Source: Novosphingobium sp. Fuku2-ISO-50 (GTDB lineage Bacteria; Pseudomonadota; Alphaproteobacteria; Sphingomonadales; Sphingomonadaceae). Taken from it: a DNA stretch of 64,000 bases. The position numbers were made by a program, and so were the translations under genes. The stretch lies in assembly GCF_001519055.1 (NCBI RefSeq), contig NZ_KQ954301.1:1-64000 (forward strand), given 5' to 3'. Positions 30,962 to 39,468 of the stretch are shown piece after piece (the stretch's first letter is position 1; each line of letters begins with the position of its first letter). The notes beneath the pieces are model-generated. The model did not search any database and was not told where the DNA came from. It worked only from the letters and a program-made list of their open reading frames with translations.

Positions 30962-33157
30962 ATGAACGCGCAAAGCAAATGTCCGTTTCACACCGGCACC
31001 AGCCGGACTGCGACAGCCAACACCATGTGGTGGCCAAACCGGCTCGATCTCTCGATTCTGTCGCAGCATTCGAACCGGGTCGATCCGCTGCCCGCCGATT
31101 TCGACTATCGCGCGGCGTTTCGGGCGCTCGACCTCGATGCGGTCAAGGCCGACATCTTTGCGCTGATGACCCAAAGTCAGGACTGGTGGCCCGCCGATTA
31201 CGGGCATTATGGCCCGCTGTTCATCCGCATGGCCTGGCACAGCGCGGGCACTTATCGCATTTTCGACGGACGCGGCGGCGCGGGAACCGGCAATCAGCGC
31301 TTTGCGCCGCTCAATTCCTGGCCCGACAATGTCAATCTCGACAAGGCGCGGCTGCTGCTCTGGCCGATCAAGCAGAAATATGGCGCCAGCCTCAGCTGGG
31401 CCGACCTGATGATCCTGACCGGCACTTGCGCGCTCGAATCGATGGGTCTGCCCACGGTCGGCTTTGGCGGTGGCCGCGAAGACATCTGGGAGCCCGAAGC
31501 CGACATCGACTGGGGCCCGGAAAGCGAATGGCTGGATGACAAACGCTATGGCGACGACCGCGATCTGGCCGATCCGCTGGCGGCGGTGCAGATGGGGCTG
31601 ATCTATGTAAACCCCGAAGGCCCGAATGGCACGCCCGACCCGCTCGCCTCGGCGCGCGACATCCGCGAAACCTTTGCACGCATGGCGATGGACGATGCCG
31701 AAACCGTCGCGCTGATCGCCGGGGGACACACTTTCGGCAAGGCGCATGGCAATGGCGATGCCGCCCTGCTCGGCCCCGCCCCCGAAGCCGCGCCGATCGA
31801 GGCGCAAGGGCTCGGCTGGATCAGCGCCAACCGCACCGGGCGCGGCGCCGACACGATCACCAGCGGACTCGAAGGCGCATGGACAACCGACCCGATCCAT
31901 TGGGACAACGGCTATTTCGACGTGCTGTTCGGCCATGAATGGGAACTGACGAAAAGCCCGGCAGGCGCACACCAGTGGAAGCCCAGGGGCGAGGCCGGCG
32001 CGGGCACTGTGCCCGATGCGCACGATCCGCACCTGCGGCATCAGCCGATCATGTTCACCAGCGACCTCGCGCTGATCACCGACCCCGCCTATCGCGCGAT
32101 CAGCGAGGACTATCATCGCCATCCGGACAAGCTGGCCAAGGCCTTTGCCGAAGCCTGGCTCAAGCTGACGCACCGCGACATGGGGCCGATCACGCGCTAT
32201 CTCGGCAGCGAAGTGCCCGCGCAGCCGCGGATCTGGATGGACCCGGTGCCGGCTGTCGATCATCCGCTGATCGATGCCGCCGACATCGCCGCGCTGAAAG
32301 CGCAGATTCTGGCCAGCGGCCTGTCGATTTCGCGACTGGTGGCGACGGCCTGGGCTTCGGCTTCGACGTTTCGCCATTCGGACAAGCGCGGCGGCGCCAA
32401 CGGTGCGCGCATCCGGCTCGCTCCGCAAAAGGATTGGGCGGTCAACGATCCGGCGGAACTGGCCAGGGCACTGGCCGTGTTCGAAGGCATCCGGTCTGCG
32501 TTCAACGCGTCCGCGACCGGGGGCAAACGAGTCAGTCTGGCCGACCTGATCGTGCTGGGCGGCGCGGCGGCCATCGAGGCGGCGGCGCGCGACGGCGGCC
32601 ATGATGTGGTCGTGCCGTTCACGCCGGGGCGCACCGATGCCGCGGCCGAACAGACCGATGCGCAGTCGTTCGCGGTGCTTGAGCCCAACGTCGACGGGTT
32701 CCGCAATTTCCGGTCGGGCGCTTTGCACCGTTCGGAAGAGGAACTGTTGGTCGACCGGGCGCAATTGCTGGGCCTGAGCGCGCCGGAAATGACCGTTCTG
32801 GTCGGTGGCCTGCGCGTGCTCGGCGCCAACAGCGGCGCCAATAGCAGCGACAGTCGCCTGGGCGAGTTCACCGACCGCGTCGGTGTGCTGGGCAACGGCT
32901 TTTTCCGCACGCTGCTCGCATCGAGCACGGCCGATGTCTGGCGCGAAACCGAGCCGGGCGTATTCACCGCGTTCGACCGCAAGAACGGCGAGGCCCGGCT
33001 CAAGGCCAGCCGTGTCGACCTGATTTTCGGGTCGAATTCCCAGCTGCGCGCGCTGAGCGAAGTCTATGCCGCCAATGACGGCGAAGACCGCTTCGTGGCC
33101 GATTTCGTCAAGGCCTGGGTCAAAGTGATGGACGCCGACCGCTTCGACCTGGCGTGA
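30962..33157 (+). CDS. katG: catalase-peroxidase
   Basis: Heme enzyme that removes hydrogen peroxide, 731 residues, with the usual fused N- and C-terminal peroxidase domains. Distal residues Arg-Trp-His lie in FIRMAWHSAGTYR and the proximal histidine in IAGGHTFGKAHG. The Trp-Tyr-Met covalent adduct needed for catalase activity is preserved: Trp in MAWH, Tyr in GLIYVNPEGP and Met in ARMAMDD. The domain II end KVMDADRFDL is intact. ATG 30962 is preferred over 30956 because AAGGG then sits about 7 bases upstream. It converges on lysC with a hairpin between. Confidence 0.96.
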   Translation: MNAQSKCPFHTGTSRTATANTMWWPNRLDLSILSQHSNRVDPLPADFDYRAAFRALDLDAVKADIFALMTQSQDWWPADYGHYGPLFIRMAWHSAGTYRIFDGRGGAGTGNQRFAPLNSWPDNVNLDKARLLLWPIKQKYGASLSWADLMILTGTCALESMGLPTVGFGGGREDIWEPEADIDWGPESEWLDDKRYGDDRDLADPLAAVQMGLIYVNPEGPNGTPDPLASARDIRETFARMAMDDAETVALIAGGHTFGKAHGNGDAALLGPAPEAAPIEAQGLGWISANRTGRGADTITSGLEGAWTTDPIHWDNGYFDVLFGHEWELTKSPAGAHQWKPRGEAGAGTVPDAHDPHLRHQPIMFTSDLALITDPAYRAISEDYHRHPDKLAKAFAEAWLKLTHRDMGPITRYLGSEVPAQPRIWMDPVPAVDHPLIDAADIAALKAQILASGLSISRLVATAWASASTFRHSDKRGGANGARIRLAPQKDWAVNDPAELARALAVFEGIRSAFNASATGGKRVSLADLIVLGGAAAIEAAARDGGHDVVVPFTPGRTDAAAEQTDAQSFAVLEPNVDGFRNFRSGALHRSEEELLVDRAQLLGLSAPEMTVLVGGLRVLGANSGANSSDSRLGEFTDRVGVLGNGFFRTLLASSTADVWRETEPGVFTAFDRKNGEARLKASRVDLIFGSNSQLRALSEVYAANDGEDRFVADFVKAWVKVMDADRFDLA

Positions 33158-33164
33158 AGCCGAA

Positions 33165-33192
33165 GACGCCTCCCCGTTTGCGGGGAGGCGTC
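33165..33192. terminator. 12-bp hairpin between katG and lysC
   Basis: GACGCCTCCCCG (33165-33176) pairs perfectly with CGGGGAGGCGTC (33181-33192) around a TTTG loop. It lies 7 bases after the katG stop and 7 bases before the end of convergent lysC. There is no T-run, so it may work as a shared mRNA end rather than a classic terminator. Confidence 0.7.
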
Positions 33193-33199
33193 CAGGGTT

Positions 33200-34456
33200 T
33201 CAGGCGGCGTCGAGGCCGTAAGCCGTGTGGAGCACACGCACGGCCAGTTCGGTCTCGTCCGAATCAATCAGGACCGAGACCTTGATTTCCGAGGTGCTGA
33301 TCGCCTGGATATTGATCCCGCGATCGGCCAGCGCCTTGAACATCGTTGCCGCGACGCCGGCATGGCTGCGCATGCCGACGCCGACGACCGAGATCTTCGA
33401 CACTTTGGGATCGGTGCTCAGCTTTTCAAAGCCGATCGAGGCGCGATTGCCTTCGAGCACGGCCTTGGTGCGTTCGAGATCCGCCTGCGGCACGGTAAAC
33501 GTGACGTCGGTGTCGGTATCGGCGCGACCGACATTCTGGATAATCATGTCGACGTTGATGTTCGCTTCGGCAAGCGGGCCAAAGATCGTCGCGACGGCAC
33601 CCGGGCGATCGGGCACTGCGGTCAGGATGACCTTGGCGTCGTTCTTGTCGGCGGCGATGCCGGTGATCAGCTGGCGTTCCATATCCAGTCCTTCAAGTTC
33701 TTCATCGGACACGATCATCGTGCCGGGCAGGGTGTCGGCGGCAGGGGCTGTTTCGTCGATGAAGGACGAGAGAACCTGCACGCGAACCTTTTCCTTCATC
33801 GCCAGGCTGACCGAGCGGGTCTGCAAGACTTTCGAACCGACCGAGGCCAATTCGAGCATTTCCTCGTATGTCACATTCTTGAGCTTGCGCGCCTTGGCAA
33901 CGATGCGCGGGTCGGTGGTATAGACCCCGTCGACATCGGTATAGATGTCGCAACGATCGGCCTTGATCCCGGCGGCAACCGCAACGGCCGAGGTATCCGA
34001 CCCGCCACGCCCCAGCGTGGTGATGCGGTTGCCGTCCGAAAGGCCCTGAAACCCCGGAATCACCGCGATTTCGCCGGCAGCCATCGACGCCAGCAGGGCT
34101 TCTGAATCGATCCCCTCGATCCGCGCCTTGGAAAAGGCATCGTCGGTATGAATCGGCAATTGCCAGCCGAGCCAGGACCGCGCCTTGCAGCCCAAAGCCT
34201 GAAGATGCAGCGCGAGCAGGCCCGCCGTGACCTGTTCGCCGCTTGCCACGACGACGTCGTATTCCGCCGGATCGTAAAGCGCGCTTGCCTCGCGGCAAAA
34301 ATTCACCAGCCGGTCGGTTTCGCCCGACATGGCCGAAACGACCACGGCGACTTCATGCCCGGCGGCCTGTTGGCGCTGCACGATCCGCGCGACGCGGCGG
34401 ATGCGCTCGGTGCCGGCCATTGAGGTGCCGCCGAATTTCATCACGATGCGGGCCAC
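33200..34456 (-). CDS. lysC: aspartate kinase
   Basis: Phosphorylates aspartate in the first step to lysine, threonine and methionine. The catalytic domain starts VMKFGGTSMAGTERI and contains SGEQVTAGLLALHL, LGRGGSDTSAVAVAA and TDVDGVYTTDPR. Two ACT domains follow (about 265-340 and 345-418), typical of lysine/threonine-inhibited enzymes. GTG 34456 is chosen because AGGAG lies 7 bases upstream; an ATG at 34474 overlaps that binding site. It is divergent from ubiG by 80 bases. Confidence 0.95.
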   Translation of the reverse strand: MARIVMKFGGTSMAGTERIRRVARIVQRQQAAGHEVAVVVSAMSGETDRLVNFCREASALYDPAEYDVVVASGEQVTAGLLALHLQALGCKARSWLGWQLPIHTDDAFSKARIEGIDSEALLASMAAGEIAVIPGFQGLSDGNRITTLGRGGSDTSAVAVAAGIKADRCDIYTDVDGVYTTDPRIVAKARKLKNVTYEEMLELASVGSKVLQTRSVSLAMKEKVRVQVLSSFIDETAPAADTLPGTMIVSDEELEGLDMERQLITGIAADKNDAKVILTAVPDRPGAVATIFGPLAEANINVDMIIQNVGRADTDTDVTFTVPQADLERTKAVLEGNRASIGFEKLSTDPKVSKISVVGVGMRSHAGVAATMFKALADRGINIQAISTSEIKVSVLIDSDETELAVRVLHTAYGLDAA

Positions 34457-34536
34457 GCAACTGCTCCTGACCATTCGAAAGAATCTTGCTCAACACGGCC
34501 ATGGACCATGCCAGCGGCGCGCTTTAGGGGTGGGGA

Positions 34537-35274
34537 ATGAGCAATGCAACACCGATTCCGGGCACGATCCGCCCCGACGAAGCCGCCCATTTCGGTCGTC
34601 TGGCCGATGACTGGTGGGATCCGGCGGGATCTTCGGCGATGCTGCACCGGCTGAACCCGGTCCGATTGGCCTTTATCCGCAAGGCGATTGACCTGCATTT
34701 CGACTCACAGCCGCGCACGATGCGGCCTTTGGCGGGCCGACGCGCGCTCGATGTCGGGTGCGGCGCGGGGCTGCTGGCCGAGCCTTTGGCGCGGATGGGC
34801 GCCGATGTGACCGGGGTCGACGCCGCTGAGGACAATGTGCGCGTTGCCGCCGCCCATGCCGCAGCGGGCGGGCTGTCGATCGCCTATCGCTGCGGCGATG
34901 TGGCCGCGATGGGGCTGACCGGCTTTGACCTGGTCACGAGCATGGAAGTCATCGAGCATGTCGCCGACAAGGCGGCGTTTGTCGGCGCGCTGGCGGCCGC
35001 GCTGGACGACCGGGGGCTGATGATCCTGTCGACGCCCAATCGCACCGCCGCATCGCGCCTGTTGATGGTCGAAGCGGCGGAGCGGATCGGCATGGTGCCG
35101 CGCGGCACGCATCATTGGGATGATTTCATCACGCCGATCGAGCTGCACGACCTTTTGGCCGGGGCAGGCCTTGCCATGGGCAATCCGCAAGGGATCGCCT
35201 GGAGCCCCGTCACCGGGCTGCACCTGTCGGACAATCTGGCGCTCAATTACATCGTCGCGGTCACGCGCAGCTGA
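34537..35274 (+). CDS. ubiG: ubiquinone biosynthesis O-methyltransferase
   Basis: SAM-dependent enzyme that makes two O-methylations in ubiquinone synthesis at the membrane surface. The 245-residue protein shows the UbiG start EAAHFGRLADDWWDPAG, motif I ALDVGCGAGLLAEPLARMGADVTGVD, EVIEHV and the C-terminal GTHHWDDFITPIEL with SDNLALNYI. A purine-rich GGGGTGGGGA precedes the ATG. It ends just before a 33-bp perfect inverted repeat. Confidence 0.94.
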   Translation: MSNATPIPGTIRPDEAAHFGRLADDWWDPAGSSAMLHRLNPVRLAFIRKAIDLHFDSQPRTMRPLAGRRALDVGCGAGLLAEPLARMGADVTGVDAAEDNVRVAAAHAAAGGLSIAYRCGDVAAMGLTGFDLVTSMEVIEHVADKAAFVGALAAALDDRGLMILSTPNRTAASRLLMVEAAERIGMVPRGTHHWDDFITPIELHDLLAGAGLAMGNPQGIAWSPVTGLHLSDNLALNYIVAVTRS

Positions 35275-35285
35275 ATGTAGAGAGG

Positions 35286-35365
35286 CGGCACCGGCCCGCT
35301 CCCCCACCCGACCGCCCATAGGGTACTATCGTTGGGCGGTCGGGTGGGGGAGCGGGCCGGTGCCG
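35286..35365. repeat. 33-bp perfect inverted repeat between ubiG and the cupin gene
   Basis: The arm at 35286-35318 (CGGCACCGGCCCGCTCCCCC onward) is exactly reverse-complementary to 35333-35365, with a 14-base loop holding TAGGGTACTATC. It lies 11 bases after the ubiG stop and 19 bases before the end of the convergent cupin gene. It would form a very stable RNA hairpin from either strand, but with no T-run. Transcription barrier, mRNA-stabilising element and REP-like repeat are all possible. Confidence 0.9.
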
Positions 35366-35384
35366 ACCAAAAATCGAGAAAACC

Positions 35385-35741
35385 TCAGCCGACGTCGGAC
35401 AGGATATAGATCTTGCGGGTGGGGTCGTGGATGGTCCATTCGCCGGTCCAGCCTTTGGGCAGGACAAACATCTCGCCGGGGCCGAAATCGCGAGTCGTGC
35501 CGTCGGCATCGTGCAGCGTGACCCGGCCCGACAGGATGTGGCACAGTTCGGCCATGGCGGTGCGGTCGGCGGTAAAGCGACCTACAGTGCATTCCCACAC
35601 GCCGATGCGGGTTGCGCCGTCGGCGCTGCGCCACAACTCTTTGGCCACTTCGCGCTGGTTGCCCTCGTAAGACGTCGGCTTGGGAACGAGCGCGCCAAGA
35701 TCGAGCGCGGAAAGGTCGCCAAAGGCGGCAAGATTGATCAT
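35385..35741 (-). CDS. single-domain cupin protein (DUF861-like)
   Basis: A 118-residue protein made of one beta-barrel. The second cupin motif is visible in ELCHILSGRVTLHDADG and FGPGEMFVLPKGWTGEW, as in the cupin_3/DUF861 group related to ureidoglycine aminohydrolase. Metal ligands are incomplete compared with enzymes, so a binding or enzymatic role is undetermined. AGGA lies 7 bases before the ATG. It is downstream of a thioesterase gene on the same strand, 46 bases away. Confidence 0.75.
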   Translation of the reverse strand: MINLAAFGDLSALDLGALVPKPTSYEGNQREVAKELWRSADGATRIGVWECTVGRFTADRTAMAELCHILSGRVTLHDADGTTRDFGPGEMFVLPKGWTGEWTIHDPTRKIYILSDVG

Positions 35742-35787
35742 GGGGTAGTCCTGTCTGGGATGTATCGCACGCGCCGGACAACAGCCG

Positions 35788-36192
35788 TCATTCGCCGGTG
35801 GGCAGAAACCGTTCGATCAGGTCGCGGGCCAGCCGCGCAGGCCTGTGCGTGACGGCATCGATGCAGCACCAGTTCGATTTGACTTCGGCCAGAACCTCTT
35901 CGCCGCGCTTGATCACCGTCTGATACATCGCGCGCGCGCCCTGAACCTTTTCCAGCACGACATGCGCGATCGGCGCGTCATCGAGGAACGTCGGGCGGCG
36001 ATAGGTGATCTCGTGCTTCAGGGCGACCCACATCAACCCCGCCACCGCTTCGGCCGGGGCCAGCGCGCGCCAGTGGTCGATCACGGCGTCCTGCACCCAT
36101 TTAAGGTACGAGGCATTGTTGACATGACCCATGAAGTCGATGTCGGCAGGATCCACATGGATCGCGAAAAGATGGGGGATTACTGGGCTCAC
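35788..36192 (-). CDS. acyl-CoA thioesterase of the hotdog (4HBT) fold
   Basis: YbgC/FadM-like thioesterase of 134 residues, expected to hydrolyse acyl-CoA. The catalytic loop DIDFMGHVNNASYLKWVQDA has the Asp followed by GHVNN of the 4-hydroxybenzoyl-CoA thioesterase family. GTG 36192 is chosen because family proteins start just before this point; in-frame sequence up to 36351 is unlike the family. A TATTAT hexamer lies only a few bases upstream of that GTG, so the mRNA may be nearly leaderless, an inference from spacing. Confidence 0.8.
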   Translation of the reverse strand: MSPVIPHLFAIHVDPADIDFMGHVNNASYLKWVQDAVIDHWRALAPAEAVAGLMWVALKHEITYRRPTFLDDAPIAHVVLEKVQGARAMYQTVIKRGEEVLAEVKSNWCCIDAVTHRPARLARDLIERFLPTGE

Positions 36193-36283
36193 GCATACGA
36201 TAATATCACGTCCCCACCCTGCCCGCCACAAAGGATATGCGGCAAGGCTGTAAAGGGCGGGCCGCTTTATGCGTCGGCGCGGC

Positions 36284-36631
36284 TCATCCCAGCGCCGCCA
36301 CCCATTCCGCTTCCTTGAAGCCGACCAGCAACCCGCCGGGATATTCGACAATCGGCCGCTTGATCAGCGAAGGCTGCGCCACCATCAACGCCACGGCTTT
36401 GGCCGGGTCGATCGCCTGCTTGTCCGCATCCGGCAACTTGCGAAACGTCGTCCCGGCGCGGTTCAGCACTTTGTCGAGCCCCGCCAGATCGACCCAATGC
36501 GCCACTTGGGCCCCGTCGGCCCCGGCCTTCTTGTAATCGTGAAACGTGTAGGCAATCCCGCGCGCCTCAAGCCAGACGCGCGCCTTTTTCACCGTGTCGC
36601 AATTGGGAATGCCGTAAACCGTTATCGCCAT
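36284..36631 (-). CDS. ArsC/Spx-family protein (YffB-like)
   Basis: Thioredoxin-fold protein of 115 residues with the start MAITVYGIPNCDTVKKARVWL. Only one cysteine is in the active-site loop (NCDTVKK), as in YffB and ArsC-type reductases, followed by FHDYKK and the SLIKRPIVEYPGG cis-proline/Arg segment. The role of YffB-like members is not settled; a glutathione-dependent reductase activity is likely. ATG 36631 has AAGGAG 6 bases upstream. Confidence 0.85.
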   Translation of the reverse strand: MAITVYGIPNCDTVKKARVWLEARGIAYTFHDYKKAGADGAQVAHWVDLAGLDKVLNRAGTTFRKLPDADKQAIDPAKAVALMVAQPSLIKRPIVEYPGGLLVGFKEAEWVAALG

Positions 36632-36736
36632 GGCGCGCTCCTTGCAGGTTGCCCGCCGCTCTAACGATCCGACAGCGGCGGGCAACTGGCGCGTTGCCGC
36701 GCCCCGGTTTGCGGAGCGCGGCAGTTCGACGGGAAT

Positions 36737-37378
36737 CTAGCGAGCCGCAGGGGTAGCGGGGGCAGACTCGGGCGCAGGCGCCGCCGGGGCGGGATCGGAC
36801 GCAGCAGGCGCCGTGGCCGAAGCAACGGCAGGGGCAGAGACGGGAGCAGGGGCGGGGGCAGCGGCAGCGGTCTGTGCAGGCGGAACAACGCCGGCGGCTT
36901 CTGCACCAATGGTCGGGGCAACATCGGCGCGCACAGTGGCGTTGTAGGCCGAAACCAGCTGCTCCTTGTCGTTCTTGTCGAGCAATTTCGACTCTTCGGC
37001 CGAACCTTCGGGGGCCAACTTGACCTTCACCGGATTGGGCGAAAGGAAATTGTTCGAACCGTTCGAACTGTCGACGACGATCCCGATCAAGCCACCCGCC
37101 AGCACATTGCCGACAGTCGCGCCGCCCGCCTTGCTGCGTACCAGCACATAAGTGGGCTTGAATCCGGCATGCGCAATGTCGACACGGACAGGATTGCGGC
37201 GCTTGAGCTTGATCTTGCAGGGCGATGTGCAGCTTTCGCCGCCAGTCACCGTCATGGTCGAGCCATCGGGAATAGTGGTCAGGACAAGATCCTGATGCGT
37301 GCCATTGACCACCGTGGCGCAGCCAGACAATGTAAATGCTGCCATAGCCGTTGAAATTGCAAGAATGACGGTCCGCAT
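36737..37378 (-). CDS. lipoprotein with Pro/Ala-rich tail
   Basis: Predicted outer-membrane lipoprotein, 213 residues. A signal peptide ends in the lipobox TLSGCA, followed by TVVNGTHQDLVLTTIPDGS and a CTSPC disulfide-type motif, resembling a PEGA-like fold found in GNA1162/YlpA-type lipoproteins with CATVVNGT starts. The last ~70 residues are almost only Ala, Pro, Val and Ser, probably a disordered spacer to peptidoglycan or the outer membrane. AAGGAGGG precedes the ATG. Function unknown. Confidence 0.75.
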   Translation of the reverse strand: MRTVILAISTAMAAFTLSGCATVVNGTHQDLVLTTIPDGSTMTVTGGESCTSPCKIKLKRRNPVRVDIAHAGFKPTYVLVRSKAGGATVGNVLAGGLIGIVVDSSNGSNNFLSPNPVKVKLAPEGSAEESKLLDKNDKEQLVSAYNATVRADVAPTIGAEAAGVVPPAQTAAAAPAPAPVSAPAVASATAPAASDPAPAAPAPESAPATPAAR

Positions 37379-37550
37379 AATGCCCTCCTTAAGGAGCGCA
37401 TTGGGTGCCCGACAAAAATGCCGACGTCAATTACGCCTCTAAAAAGTCATTTTCACCATTATGACGTGATTTATTCGAAAAATCCCGTAACGTAACGCAC
37501 TCCGTCGCGAAATCAGGCGGCAAAGGCTGAAATATTGCGACTTTTCGACT

Positions 37551-38018
37551 TCAGTCTTCCGAAACTTCGATCGTAACAATTGCAATCGCATCTGGTTTTC
37601 CGGCGAAATCCAGCACTTCGCCCACTTCGGCATCGGCAATCGCGCGGGCCAGCGGGGCGGTGAACGACAGGAGGCCCGCAGGCGGGTCGGCTTCGTCGTC
37701 GCCGACGAGCGTGATCGTGCGTTCGCGACCGCCCATGCGCAAAGTGACCGTGCAGCCGAAGGCGACCTTGCTGCCGTCGGGGCGCGGCATCAGTTGGGCG
37801 CTGGACTGGCGCGTGCTCCAATAGCGATGTTCGCGGCGGGCGGATTTAAGCGCGGTTTCGTCGGTGAGCGTGGGAATCAGCGCTTCGAGTTCCGCCAGTT
37901 TCGCCGAAATCAGCGCAAGGCCGCGCGCGGTGACGCGGTTGGGGCCGGGCGGAATGGGCAGTTCGAATTTGGGTTCGAGATGTTCGTCATCGCCTTCGCG
38001 GCGGAAGGCGACGCTCAT
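37551..38018 (-). CDS. GreA/GreB-family C-terminal domain protein without the catalytic tip
   Basis: A 155-residue relative of transcript-cleavage factors. The N-terminal coiled coil (NRVTARGLALISAKLAELEA ... RREHRYWSTRQSSAQL) is shortened and lacks the acidic D-L-x-E-N tip of active Gre factors, while the C-terminal FKBP-like domain (VAFGCTVTLRMGGRERTITLVGDDEAD, GEVLDF) is kept. It may bind RNA polymerase without cleavage activity, as Rnk and GfhA types do; this is inference. It overlaps the Hsp70-like gene by 4 bases (ATGA), so the two are made together. Confidence 0.75.
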   Translation of the reverse strand: MSVAFRREGDDEHLEPKFELPIPPGPNRVTARGLALISAKLAELEALIPTLTDETALKSARREHRYWSTRQSSAQLMPRPDGSKVAFGCTVTLRMGGRERTITLVGDDEADPPAGLLSFTAPLARAIADAEVGEVLDFAGKPDAIAIVTIEVSED

Positions 38019-39322
38019 TGCGGGGCCTCGTCGGGGGCGATCCAGTCGGCAAGATCCGGGGCCTGGCCGATCAGCGCGAGGCCGTGGGCGATCGAGGTCA
38101 GCTCATCCCCGCCGGCGATCCGGCTTTCGTCGAAACGCGCGGTAAACAGCGCGCGCACGGCGGGAATCAACGAGGAACCGCCGGTCAGGAAGACATGATC
38201 GATCTGATCAGGGGCGAGACCCGCGCTGGCCAGGGCTTCATCGACGGTTTCGCCGATGCGCGCGAGATCGGGCGCGATCCAGCGTTCGAAATCGGCGCGG
38301 GTGACGTCCGCATCGATCGTCAGGTCGGCCCCGGTGAATACGAATTGACCATGGGTATCACGCGAAAGCGCACGCTTGAGCGTGCCGACCGCATCGTAAA
38401 GCGCATAACCCAGCTCGTTTTCGACAACCGCGATCATCCGCCCGATCGCGGCGGGGTCGGTGGCGCTGTGTTGCAGGCGATGGAGCTGATCGAGCGTGCG
38501 GCGGTTGCGCATCAGCGCAAGCCGCGACCAGTCGCCGAAATCGGTGAAATGGCCGGGCGGAATTTCGAGCACTTTGTCGAACGAGCGATACGTCCCGCCT
38601 TTGCCGAGCAAGGGCAGGACGAGATGATCCATGATGCGATAGTCGAAGCGGTCTCCGGCGATGCCGATCCCCGCCGAACCGAGCGGCGTACAGCGGCGCG
38701 CGGCGCCCGGCGCTTCGACGCGGACGATCGAAAAGTCGCTGGTACCGCCGCCAAAGTCGGCCACGAGCAGCGTGGCAGGATCGGACAGGCGCGAGGCAAA
38801 GCTGTAGGCAGCGCCGAGCGGTTCATAGACATAATGCACCTGCCGCCCGAGCGTGGCGAACATCATCTCGTAGCGCTTGCGCGCCAGGACCGGATCGGGC
38901 CGCGCGCCGACATAGCGCACCGGACGACCGACGACCACGCATTCGGGCAGATCGCGCAAGGGCGCGCCGCCGTGGGCGATCAGGTGCGACAGGAAAATCG
39001 AGCCCAGTTCCTCGAACCGCAGACGTTTTTCAAACAGACCGGCATGTTCGAAAGCGGCATTGGCGGCGACCGACTTGAACGACTGGATAAAGCGGCATTC
39101 CTGCGGGAAATCGAGGAATTCCGTGATCGCCCAGGGGCCCGCCTCGTGCGCCAGGCCGCCGCGCGCCGTATGCTCCTGCCAAAAGCACAGCGCCGAGCGG
39201 AATACCGAATCGGGCCCTTGTGGGGCGGCAAATTCGACGAGATCGACCTCGCCCGCCGCGTCGGCGCGGGCAATGACCGAATTGGTCGTGCCGAAGTCGA
39301 TGCCGAGAGCGCCGGTCGGCAT
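38015..39322 (-). CDS. YegD-type Hsp70-family protein
   Basis: Actin/Hsp70-fold ATPase domain without a substrate-binding domain, 435 residues. Phosphate 1 loop is GIDFGTTNSV at the N-terminus, phosphate 2 is VADFGGGTSDFSIV near residue 190, and the adenosine motif is FLTGGSSLIPAVRALF. This is the layout of E. coli YegD, a chaperone-like protein of unknown target. AAGGA precedes the ATG by 9 bases. It is coupled to the Gre-like gene, a pairing that suggests a shared role near transcription. Confidence 0.88.
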   Translation of the reverse strand: MPTGALGIDFGTTNSVIARADAAGEVDLVEFAAPQGPDSVFRSALCFWQEHTARGGLAHEAGPWAITEFLDFPQECRFIQSFKSVAANAAFEHAGLFEKRLRFEELGSIFLSHLIAHGGAPLRDLPECVVVGRPVRYVGARPDPVLARKRYEMMFATLGRQVHYVYEPLGAAYSFASRLSDPATLLVADFGGGTSDFSIVRVEAPGAARRCTPLGSAGIGIAGDRFDYRIMDHLVLPLLGKGGTYRSFDKVLEIPPGHFTDFGDWSRLALMRNRRTLDQLHRLQHSATDPAAIGRMIAVVENELGYALYDAVGTLKRALSRDTHGQFVFTGADLTIDADVTRADFERWIAPDLARIGETVDEALASAGLAPDQIDHVFLTGGSSLIPAVRALFTARFDESRIAGGDELTSIAHGLALIGQAPDLADWIAPDEAPQ

Positions 39323-39468
39323 GGTCGCATTCCTTTTCGCGAGGGCCGTAAGGTCGGTCCGGGTGGTGGGGCGCTATGCCAGCGAGGCCGCGATCCCGCA
39401 ACAACGGCTTGCCATTTCGCCGGCCAGGTGGTCCCCTGCGGACCATTGCGCAGACCGGGAAGCAGATC

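Noticed and set aside
31700..31850. Apparent loss of the adduct methionine in KatG (IEAQGLGW where Mycobacterium has a Met)
   Set aside because: Counting from the proximal histidine shows the adduct methionine is the first Met of ARMAMDD, which is present; the QGLGW position is variable, as in E. coli.
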